Origin: a virus | IMG/VR virus record: IMGVR_UViG_3300046787_000099 | Span: 1 to 64,000 of that record | Strand: one strand, 5' to 3' | Length of the DNA stretch: 64,000 bases | Part shown: positions 25,401 to 35,800 of the stretch, piece after piece | Layout of the letters: each line of letters starts with the position of its first letter | How positions within the stretch are numbered: the stretch's first letter is position 1 | Notes under the pieces: model-generated | Seen by the model: only the letters and a program-made list of their open reading frames with translations | Database searches by the model: none | Told to the model about the DNA's origin: nothing | Position numbers and translations under genes: made by a program

Positions 25401-26846
25401 GTTCTCAAACACTTGAGCTAACTTGATGTAGCTGTTCATATCATCTGCAAAGTCAGACAACTGAGAGTTCTCAAAGTCTGTAGATGTTACAGGAACATTA
25501 GCATAAGTAGTATCGTACTCATTGATGATTCTCTCACCTTCTTTTCTAGTAACCTGGATTACATCAATCAGGTAACGAATGTTCTGTGTAGATTGTACAA
25601 GACGAATAGCTTGTCTCACCTTATTCAAACGTTCGTTCTTTAACTTACGTTCTTCTTCATCAGCTACCTTCTCTTTCTCTAGCTGACGAGTTAATCCATT
25701 CAGCTTAGCAATTACAGCATCAAGTCTAGCTTCTCCTGTAGATTCAGTTTGTTCCGAGATAGGAACTAAACGTAGATCAACAATCTGAGAAGCATCAGCA
25801 GAACCAGTAGCAATACCTTCAAGTACAGGTAACTTATCTTTAGAGAAAGCAAACTCCATCAAGAATGGAATAGCTCTCATTTTACCAAAGCTCTTTACAT
25901 CATAGTTCTCCTGTAGCATTTGTTTGTATCTACCGATCTGAACATCGTATGCTCCTTGTTTGTACCAAGGCACATCTGTTTCTTTCTCAGATACATACAT
26001 AAACTTCCAGTCAAGGATAGTTGTCTTACCCTCAGGATCAACAGCCAAGAAGTCAATAGTACCAGCCTCTTCTAGTTTAGGATCGTAGATCATCACCTCA
26101 GAGAATACTAATGTACCCTTAGGTAAACTGTTCACTGTATCAACATAGTATTTCTCTAATTGAGAATACATAGCTTGAGATGTTACATTGAACTTAGCTG
26201 GTCTAGGATCAGGTGTCTGTTTCTTAGTACCATCCTTGTTATAGAAACGATCATGGATTTCTTCTAAGTCCTTGTGTCCTTCAACACCAAACTTTCTCTT
26301 GATCTCATTGAACTTTGTATCAAACTCAGAGAACTTCTTAGTACCAAACTTGTTTCTGTACCAAGCTTTCACACGGTCAGTAACACGTTTAGTAACTCTT
26401 TTGTAAGTACCATCAGGTTGTTTCACCTCATAGTAGTTACTAGCTTCTTCAGAGTCAGCAAGCAATGGATCAACAGGTTCACTGCTCTCTACCTTTCTGA
26501 TAGTACTCTTAGTCTGTTGGATTCTATCCTGTACAGCTTTCTGTTTCTCAGTAACTTCGAACTCAACTTCTATTGGAACAATCTCCTCAGAGATACCACG
26601 ATTAGATATATAATCATTTAACGTAGCTAATGTAGGCTCACCATTAGTATCTAGTTCTACTTCAGTAGCACCTTTCTGCCATTCTGTAAACGTAGGTGTA
26701 TATACCTGAGCCCAAGCTTTTAAGGCATCTTCCTTATTAGGCTCTTGCTTCAATATATCATTGTAGAGTAAAGACTCCTTACCATTAGAAGCATTCACTC
26801 TTACAACCTCACCAGTTTTTTTATTTCTAATTATACTACAAGCCAT
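22410..26846 (-). CDS. Large virion cargo protein with N-terminal PD-(D/E)XK nuclease domain
   Basis: A 1478-residue protein. Near residues 255-310 the motifs of a RecB-type PD-(D/E)XK nuclease are visible: AGTIDFLAVD (metal-binding Asp), TTILDWKF (D-x-K) and IGRYKQMLQ (a downstream helix with Q and Y). Residues about 375-540 are coiled coil; the middle is helical. Near residue 1345 a hydrophobic segment, LGSLMGMMFALGF, is followed by DDDDD. It belongs to a block of giant proteins with the RNA polymerase, which in crAss-like phages are packaged and ejected with DNA. The nuclease might process DNA at injection or attack host DNA. Nuclease motif good; timing inferred. The gene starts two bases past the polymerase stop. 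Confidence 0.75.
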   Translation of the reverse strand: MACSIIRNKKTGEVVRVNASNGKESLLYNDILKQEPNKEDALKAWAQVYTPTFTEWQKGATEVELDTNGEPTLATLNDYISNRGISEEIVPIEVEFEVTEKQKAVQDRIQQTKSTIRKVESSEPVDPLLADSEEASNYYEVKQPDGTYKRVTKRVTDRVKAWYRNKFGTKKFSEFDTKFNEIKRKFGVEGHKDLEEIHDRFYNKDGTKKQTPDPRPAKFNVTSQAMYSQLEKYYVDTVNSLPKGTLVFSEVMIYDPKLEEAGTIDFLAVDPEGKTTILDWKFMYVSEKETDVPWYKQGAYDVQIGRYKQMLQENYDVKSFGKMRAIPFLMEFAFSKDKLPVLEGIATGSADASQIVDLRLVPISEQTESTGEARLDAVIAKLNGLTRQLEKEKVADEEERKLKNERLNKVRQAIRLVQSTQNIRYLIDVIQVTRKEGERIINEYDTTYANVPVTSTDFENSQLSDFADDMNSYIKLAQVFENISREIDDLIYTPEMEEEATSDEEKAEIAERKKILDDLRAESDSIFKSKNTIIKAAEKFADKHIGEKNLVAGLTKAEAVVKGLGSLFRGVSDLPLRALQVLYKLTRAAQGRASEDSFAEVQELMAIRTKLAERGGDLRKLVQQLYQKDTEGKLSNQLIYKYSKKFYDELSEKAAKGGDMDWLQNNVDIEAYKKEANALLEKRIARINNNNYAGTDEEVEQTKKALVEKAKQELDIDNPKFDGFNNYILKRHPQDKWFSDQYKAIEKDEDLLALYNFITKINTKAKDAGYIQNQVASTFLPFIRKTMAEQLVWDNKLSVMSNFYDSLQINPDDVGYGEINEVTGELENSIPKYYTRDFVKDSENPNDYSQVSEDLFKNMILYLQQVNKYKYLSDVEGQLKLVKTIEEFKGHLNTTRIGNVVKKGDNKLEELPGNEENTKMYDDFLRVLLYDQKYVLSDSDTPLNVGKVVNFVKKGVNALAGKEVWKENENPTATSLMKTIDAANRGFQLKTLGFEFISGAVNAFGGNVQMAAQSGNYFKTREFAKNEAKIIKQDFQNNEDKEIFIQLVNTFMPLKDDPAYEEFNKAGMSKLTRNNLGDILMVFMRYPEQVIEKSVFLTLLQNTMVEDGRLVNINEFVKAKYKNRYNSAAEYRNSKEAIEKEIEELKATRAVSVTRKLEDGQLVIPGLDLSNRAELQRLTNLSRRISRNATGGMSDSDVNRMSMSIWTKSMMVFKNWIPKLADTRFSEFRKVSDDFSTIINEEIDPDTGDLISTISGEKYDIGRVRLLGYVLASSIENKSNDILNIMKMNDAGIEALDRYYQDFAAKYEEETGEPLNMSREDFIDMIRINLRNQLKELAILGSLMGMMFALGFTAPDDDDDKASKNFHRYTLRVMDKFVGELMFFYNPAEFQNLLNGGMFPAMGIAGDISKFTKHSMMQITGMDTDPKTSYDDVRKKAQPIKYAMKMLPVTKSVVTYLSILNSEFAKEFDVTINKESNR

Positions 26847-26848
26847 AA

Positions 26849-29800
26849 CTATTTAGCATTACAACGTTCTGATTCTTTTTCTTTTTTGTTAATAACTGCA
26901 CTCACTTCAGCATCATTAAACAAAGATAACTGATTTGGTGGAGTTACCACTTTCTTAGGAGCAACTTCTATAACAGGATTAGTTACTGCATCTTTTGCAA
27001 CTACTTCTTCCTCAGGAGCTACTTCCTCAGTCTTTGGTGATACAAAGTATGGAACGATTGCAGCATCAGAAACTTCATTAGATGTATAGGTAAGACCGTT
27101 TTGAGTTTCTTCTACAGAGTATTGTACAGGTAAGAAACCATTCTCTGTGAAGGCAGATGGTCTAGCTACTGTGTAGAACTCATTAGCCTTGAAGCTATCT
27201 CCCCAAGCATTGATCATCTTGTATACATACTGTGTATTACCATAGAAATCCTTGATAGTTAATGCTTCTGTCTTAGCTTCATCAGTGTATACCTTTTGGA
27301 ATAATCCTTTGTTGATGTAGCTGTAGTCACCTCTAGCTTTCTTCTCATCTCTTAGCTTCTGCTCAGCAGGAGTTAAGTTTTGATCTTGCCATTGGTAAAC
27401 AATAACATCCTTATTAGCTTCTCTAGCACGAGAATCTAGCTTTAACATCTTAGGTAATTTACCTTGGATGACAGCAAGATTAACCTTAGGAGCAAACTTC
27501 ATATTGTTATTGTAGTTACCGCTCTCTGTACGTTTAGCTTTTCTGTAAGGAGTAACATCATCATCTGCCCAGTTGTTTCTCTGGAATACAGCTAATGTAT
27601 GATAGTCTGATAGATTCTCTTTCTCCTCAATAGTAGCCATTGTTCTACCATACACCTCTTTGAAATCCTCATAAGGAAGTAAAGATGTGAATGAGATAGG
27701 AGAGTTAGATAATCCTGACTGTACAACAGCAAGTCTTACCAACGCACCGTATAGATTATTGTCTGAACCATTAAGATATTCTTTAATCTCTCTAAATCCA
27801 TAGATCATTTGATTCTGATCGTATGCTTTGTTATCCTTGTTCTTGATAGAGATGTTATCTATACCACCTTCTACATCAGATAACTTAGCATCAATTAGAT
27901 TGATTACATGGTTTCTGTATAGTGGGTGTTCAGGATTACTCATCACATCTTCTTTGAACTCAAGAATTCTTCTAGCAGTAGATACACTATCTTCTTTGTT
28001 AACAAGGATGTTAGCTAGATTAGTATTGATTCTTCTGTCTGTTTGTACAGCCCAGTCAAATAAATCATTTACAGCTTTCTGTGCTAACTTAACAAACTCT
28101 CTGTCTGGAAGATTAGTGTACGGTGTAAGAGTCTTCTCAATAACTGTTCTTACATTCTGCTTATCAGAAGTTAACACGGTAGCTAAAGCATTACGTGTCT
28201 CATTGATTATCTCATTAAGCTTACCAATGAACGAGTTCTCTAATAGATCATCTACAGATGTTACAATGCTTTGTTGAGCTTTCTTTAACTGCTCTTGCTT
28301 CTTGAATACCAAGTAAGGATTGTTGAATGTAGATGTATCAAAGTTAGATCCTTGAGTCACATTGAATAACTGCTCAGCCATCTTAGCATATTTCAAGAAC
28401 TCATCTAACATAAACTGCTGTGCAGCATTCTCAGATGTAGTTAAGTTCTTCTTGCCAACCATGTTAAGTAACTCAGTCTCACCAGGAACAACATTCATCT
28501 TAGAGATTAAGTCTTTACTTGTTCTGTAGTTAGCCTTAGTAGACTCAACAATATCATCAATGAATAACCATGAGTAACCAGCATTCTCTACAGAACGTAA
28601 GTACTCACGAATAATTGGTTGGTTCATAAAGAAGGCAACAGTGTTAATAGGTACACCAAGCTTAGTTAAGAACAACCAAGTAGATGCAACATTTGGTGTA
28701 GCACCAAGCTCCATGATCCAAGGACCTTTAGAGATATCCACATAACCATCAATGAACTGTCCTAAGATGTCAGAGATATTCTGAGGCTTAGTAGCAGCAT
28801 TATTAATCATTGACAATGTAGGATATGTCTTACCATCAATAGCAATTCTATTGTATTTCTGGAACTTAACAATACCATCACCTAACCATTGACGTTCTTG
28901 CAAAGGCATATTGACCATACGTAATCTATCAACAATGATAGGTTGACGCTGATTCAATGAGTGGTTAGTTTGACTAACTGCTGCAATACCAATAGCATAC
29001 TTACCAGATACAAAAGCCTGACGTAATCTAGACATGAATGATCTGTTCAACAAGTTACCTACAGCAGTGTAATCAAATGATTCAGAACGAAGTCTAGTTG
29101 ATACAATGTTAGATAGCTTCTTCAATTGATCAGCAGAGTTAGGTTTAACTAACTGATCAAAGTTTCTATCATTAGTAACTAAGTTCTCAGAAGACTGAAT
29201 GTATTCATTCTCAAGAGACTTTCTGTACATGTTGTCTACAAATGCATCTCTTCTACTAGCTTGACTCTCTTGTTTCAACATCAATCTTTCCTCAGCATCT
29301 CTTGTTGCTGATTCATAGTCTGTGTCATAATCTACATCATCTGCTAGTGCAAGTCTTTCTAATTCTTTCTTGATGTAGTAATCTTCCTTCTCAGATAGTT
29401 TATCATACACCTTACCATAGAAGTCTTTAGTAGCTTCTTCAGATCCTTTGTATTCAACTAATGTAGGCTTACCATCAACTCCTGGGTATACATTCTTGAA
29501 ATATATACTCAACTTATCTATATCAAAGTCAGATCCGACTTTCTTAACTAGAGCTGAAGGAATAACAACTGAGTCACCAAACTCTTTAGGTAAGAACTGC
29601 TTGATAACAAATGCATCAATAGAGTTCTTGTTCTGAGTAGGGATACGGAATGCTAATCCAGATAAAATCTTTTGTCCTTCTGGTGTAGTGTTTAGATACT
29701 CAAGTAAATCAGCATCAGTCATGTCAGTATCAAACCAACGACCAACCATTATCTCAGCTACATGCTTACCATCCTTCTCATAGAATCCTAATACATCAGA

Positions 29801-32800
29801 TGTATATGCTCCACCTTCTTTCTTCGCACGTACACTCTCTAATAATGTAGAAGGGATCTGTACCTTCATACCACCAGAGATCTTAGGTGAGATTACATTC
29901 TTGTCAGCAATAGAGTAAAGGATTGTATTGATTTGTTGATATACATCTACAAGAGATTCAGCTTTATCAAAGTCTGCTAATGCACTAGTAATGTTATCAT
30001 TCACCTCTCTCTTAAGAATCTCCTGACGAAGAATCTCAGTCATCTTAGCAAAGTCATCCACCTCATACTTACCATCTACAATCTTGATTCCAAGTTTGTC
30101 AAGTAATGTATTGAATCCGTTCTCTGTAATTAACTCAAGGAACTTCTGGTTATTCTTAACCTCTTTGTATAATGGAGATGCTTTCTCTTTAGCTTCTTCT
30201 GTTTTTAAATCATTCCAAGCTTTGTATCTCTCAGCAAATGAGCTACCCTCTTTGAAATCAACAGGTACACCAGCTTCCATGTAATCCATGGTGATTAACT
30301 TAGTCACCTGAGAACCACGTGTAACCAATGCTGTGTCCTTAGAAGGAACCTCAGACTGAATACTCATGATAGCAAATGGAACCTTTACAGTGTTCTCTTT
30401 AGTGAACTCATTAGTATTGAATGAACCATCTGCATTGTATAAGTCATGTGACTTGTTAGCTCCTACCTTTCTACCACTATTGTATACAGCATAGTCAACA
30501 CCTTCAGTCTGCATCTTGTCATACATCTTGACAGCATTAGACTCAGGATTAAGTTCGTATGCAATACGATATGATAAAGGATAAAGAGCAAACTTATCCA
30601 ACATTACATCATTGTATTTCTCACCATCAGCTTTGTTACCAGATACGATAGGCTTCAATGGAGTGTAAGCACTCTTTACTTGAGGATTACCTGCTTCGTA
30701 TATAGCAGCTTCTTCAGAAGATAGAGCAATGTCTTTCTTGTTCTTCTCAAATGCAACATCATATTTGTATTGCAACTCCTCATTCTCATTCCACTCTCCA
30801 GCACGAATACGGAAGTTACGATAAGCTTTCAGAGTGATGAATCCACCACCATCAGTTTCCTCGAATGTACCATAGCCTTCAAGAGAACTAGTTCCCATTA
30901 CATCACTAAGTGTAACAGTTTTGAAGAAGTCCTTATTGAAATCAGTATTACCAATATCACCTTTCTTATATCCCTTGTTCCAAACTCTGTTCATCGCTTT
31001 GTTCAACTCAACAGAGCTGTTGATGATAGCTTGACGTGGAGAGTTAAAGTTCTTGATACGCTTAAGCTCATCAGAATACTGATATGGATCAGAGTAGATA
31101 AGCTTGTGCATCTCAATGTTATTGATGATGTAACTAGCATTCAATGCATTCATCTCCAAGAATAACTCATCAGGAGATAGGTTATTTTTCTTGCTTACTG
31201 CAACACCTTCAATGTTATAGTTATTTTCCTCATTCTGTGTTAAGACACCATAGTTCATAAGAACTGATCTGAACTTAGATGATTCAGTGCTAATAAATTT
31301 CAATACAGCAGCATCAATATCTTCTTTGTTTGCTTCATAGATTTCCTCAGGAGATCCTTCCTTCTTAATCAACTTGTCATGTAGAGTGTCACCTAATACA
31401 GCTTTCATGAAACGCATATCAGAAGACACACGTCCTTTAGCTACAGGGCGATTAGCTCTAGCTAGATTCATCTCATCAATGAAGTATCCTTGAAAGATGT
31501 CATACACTTTATCGTATCCATCTAATAGGTTATCCTTAGTAATAGGATTACCCATGTAAAGCATCCACTCCATAGATGAATCACCTGGTACTAAGTTTAA
31601 GTAGTAACCAGCTAAGTTCATGTTAAGCTCTTGTGTAAGACGCTCCTTGTATGTAAGCTTTGAAGATTGTTTACGTTTACCTGTAGATAAGTTAACAAGA
31701 CCATCAGCATAAGATGGCTTCATTAATTGCAATGCAGATTTGTTTACAGCTCCTGTAGTAGGATTAAACATCTTTTTCAAGATGACAGAGTTAGCAGAGA
31801 ACACATCATCTAGTAAGTATTCATACTGAGTGTTTCTCAATTCAGACTTGTTGCTGATCTGAGATAACATATCATATAAATCACTAGCTGCATTTGTACC
31901 AATGAACGTTTGTGTACGTTCACCTTTAACATTGTAATACGTACTGCTGAATTCAGGATTGTCAATCTTAGCTTTGATTTCAGATAACTGACGTAAGCGT
32001 CCTGTGATATCTAAACTGTTTTTACCACTATCAATCTTGAACATCTTCTGTCCCTTACCAATACTATCTCTTAAATAGATAGTAGCTTCTTTGAACATGT
32101 CTCTTTCACCAGAAGTAATCTTATCACTAAGAATATCTTTAGGATTGAAGACAATACCAAACTGACGTAAGAATGCAGTCATCATAGCAATCTGCTGAGA
32201 ATCATTAGCTGCATCAAATGAGATAGACTTAGTAGATCCTTTCTTACCTTCATACACTCTGTCTTTAGCATTGTATGTGAAGTAAGGATTGTTCTTTCCT
32301 TGTAACACCTTTCTGATGTTATTCATAAACTCCTCACTAGCTTGTCTAGCAGCAGTAGTGAAGTTAGAATCACCTACAACAACCTCACCATTCTCTAATA
32401 CAAATACGTTCTTAACATTAGGACTTTGCTTCTTGAATGATCTCCAGAATGCAGCAAGTAACTGAATGTCATGAATGTTATTTAACTTAGATAAGTCAGC
32501 AGGCTGTGATAAGTCACTGTTCTTAGTAAGACGTGTATATATAGTTTGATAGTTGATATCGTCATTAGCTAATGCACGAATACCTTCCATCATCTCTTCC
32601 AAGTTACGAGACTTATTAACACGGTTCATAATAGCCATGTAAGCCTGAGTAGATGGAATTAACTGTACACCATTGATAGATGAGTAGATTAACTCTAGCT
32701 TACCATTGGTATCATTCTTCTTAACGTAAGGAAGAGTAGATAATAAAAGCTTGACAGCAGGATTGATCTTTCTGAACAAGTCAATCTTTGTTGCATCATC

Positions 32801-35800
32801 ATTAATCTCCTTAGTCTTATCTTCTTCATTACGAACAAGTTCATCGTTCTCATCGAACTCAATGTTATAAGACTTAAGTCTCTCTTGATGTTTAGCAGCA
32901 ATCTGATTCCAGTTCTCCTCATTGTCAATAGCTTTCCACATTGCATTTGACTTAGCAATGATTGGAGCAGCTTCTTCTTTAGTCATTGTACCATTAGCAA
33001 TGTTAGCTAATGCAGCCTTCTTAGACTTAAGAACTGTCTTCTGTAAATCCTCTTTAAGCTTAGCATACAACTCACTCTTCTTCTTGTAAAGGTCATTCAC
33101 CTTAAACAAGCTCTTGTTGTTTACAACTAAGTCTTTTAGAGTTAAGTAAGTCATTTGCTGAATCAAGTCATGTTGCTCAGCACCTGTAAAGTTTGCAATG
33201 CTATACTCAGCTTCATCAGAAGCGTATACATCTTCAATGTTAATAAATCCTTTCTTAGCAAAAGAAAGAGATGAGTGCATTGGAGAATATTGTTTGTAAT
33301 ATCCTGTACCAATCTTCTTGAATAACTTATCTGTGTTGCTAACAGCAGTAGGACCAGTGAAGAACTCTTTGATGAACTTAACTAAGTCATGGAACAACTG
33401 TCCGATAAATGACTTAGGACCTTCCACCTTAGGGTTAAGAGTATATTCTCTAAACTCTTCTGCTAGTTGCTCCTTAGCTTCAAGATCTGTAGCCTCAGAG
33501 AACTTAACATCACGACCTGTTGGTCTGTCAACAAATGATCCTTTTCTAGACTTGAACTCATTTAGAATATCTTGTCTCTCTTGAGGACTGGTGAACATCT
33601 TCCACACTGCCTCAAATACTTCGTGGTAAGCTGTACCAGCTTCAGCATTTTGATATAGATAGATAGCTCCATCCTTCAACATACCCCAAGCCTGCATACC
33701 ATTAGTAGCAGTGATTACATTCTTAACACGATATACAGGAACGTTAGGGAAGTTAGCTTTTAACCAACCTTCTAACTGTGTCCAGTTCTCACCTTCAAAT
33801 TGTTTAGCTTGCTCAGATACAATAGCACGTAACACCTCATCATCAGCCTCATCATTCATTTGGCTATTCATTCTTTCATCCTCAGATGCAGTGTATGTTT
33901 CGTCAAACGCATCAGGAATAGTAAACTCTAACTCATCTTCTTCTTCAGCAACGTATGCAGCAATGTCAGACTTGTATTTGTTTAATATACTTCCTGCAAT
34001 GATTCCTTTAGCAGCATTAGCATCAATACCTTTAGCAGCCATCAATGCTTCGATAGCAGCAGTATTGTTTGCACTATCAGATACAAATCCAAAACCAGCA
34101 GTAGGATCAGCTTGGTTAGCAGCAGCATCTAATGTGAACTCAATTGTTCCTACAGTAGGAATAGTTACACTGTTTGCTTTCTTACCAGTTAAATCAATAA
34201 CAGTTGGTTGTGCAGGAGCTTTAGGTTTTAATGCTGCTAGTTCTGCATCATACTTAGCATTGATTTGTTGTGCTTTAGTAGTATTTGTAAAATAGAAATA
34301 ACTTTGGAAATTAGTAAAATCTTTATCTCCTTTAAACTTTACTCCATATTTAGAAACTGCCTCTACTTCAACTTCTCTATCTGTTTCATTATCTTGTCGT
34401 GCTCCTTTGAATTGTGTCCAGAAGATACCCTTATCTCCTTTTCTAGCAGTTCTTAAACCATTAGCTTCTGCCTTTAACTCTTCTTTTCTTCTTCTCTCTA
34501 TATCAGCTACAGGATCTGCAGCAGGAGCTTGTGTCTTCTTAGGAGCTCCAGGAAGAATAGGTTTAACAGCAACAGGTTTTGGTGCAGGTACAGGAGCAGC
34601 AAACTTATCTGCTTCTTGCTTATCAATAAAGTAGATGCCTTTTCTATTGACACCTGGTCTCATGTTTACAGAAAGAGGAATCTCAGATCCTTCTCTGTCT
34701 TTACCAGATAATAAGAATGATTGATAGTTAGGCCATCTCTTAGTCTGAATCTCTCCAGCATCAGTGATGTTTGTAATCTCAGCATACTCATCATCTGATT
34801 TAATCATAGACAAGTTAGCATTGTTAAAGATGCCTGTTAATGCAGCAACAATTTCATCCTTGCTATTCTCTAATGCTTGAGGAGCAAATGGGAATGTCTG
34901 TACAGGGTTAGAGATTAATAACATTCCGTTATCAAACCACACACTGTTATTACCTGCAGGTTTAGATTCACCTTGAGGAGTTGTTGGTGTACCCCAATAA
35001 ACTACTGATCTTAGATACTTGATTAATCGTTGAGATTCTAGAGACTGGATATTTCCATCTCGTTGTGCATTCTCAGCAATCTTATGAATCACTTTGAAAA
35101 GAAGATTAGCTTCCTTCTCTGAGATACGTCTGTTATCAAGCTTTACATATTCATTACCCACCTTAAGAAATGCCTTAGCAATAGGGTTCTTGAATGATGA
35201 TGTTCCACCAGTTAATGTATCATTAGTTGTAGGGATAGTGATTACAGGTCCATTAGCTAATTCGTCCTCAGTAATTAATCCTGCTTCAATAGCACCAGCT
35301 CTACCATCTTGTATTTCTTTACCATTATCATCTGTTAACTTCATTGGAATACCAAATGAAGAATTGACAGGGAAAGTAGAAATCTCAGTAGATGCTATTG
35401 TGGACTTTCTCCAAGCATCGTATTGGTTTCTTAATAACTCTTTTGTTTCCTCAGGAGTAGTCTTTCTGAACATGTCAGTGCTACCACCCTTAGTGTATGC
35501 TTTACTCCACTTCAATCCTGGACCAGGCTTAACTTGAAATACAGCATTCTCTAATGCATTAGCTCCTTCAGGAATCACCTCACCATTCTTGTCAACTAAC
35601 TGAAGAGATCCATCTTCATTTTGTTGAACTAACACCATAGCAATAGTTTCCTTAGGATCTACATCCTTAGCATACTCACCGCCTTGATCTTTTAAGTATT
35701 GAGTTAGACCAGGGATAAGTTTATCCTCATTGTTGTATGTAACATATACACCACGGATCTTATCTCTGTTAGGAAAGTTATCTAAGTTAAAACCAAACTG

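Noticed and set aside
32695-32958. An 87-residue Leu/Arg-rich frame within the polymerase gene on the same strand
   Set aside because: It is an alternate frame inside a conserved long gene, with no upstream signal or domain.
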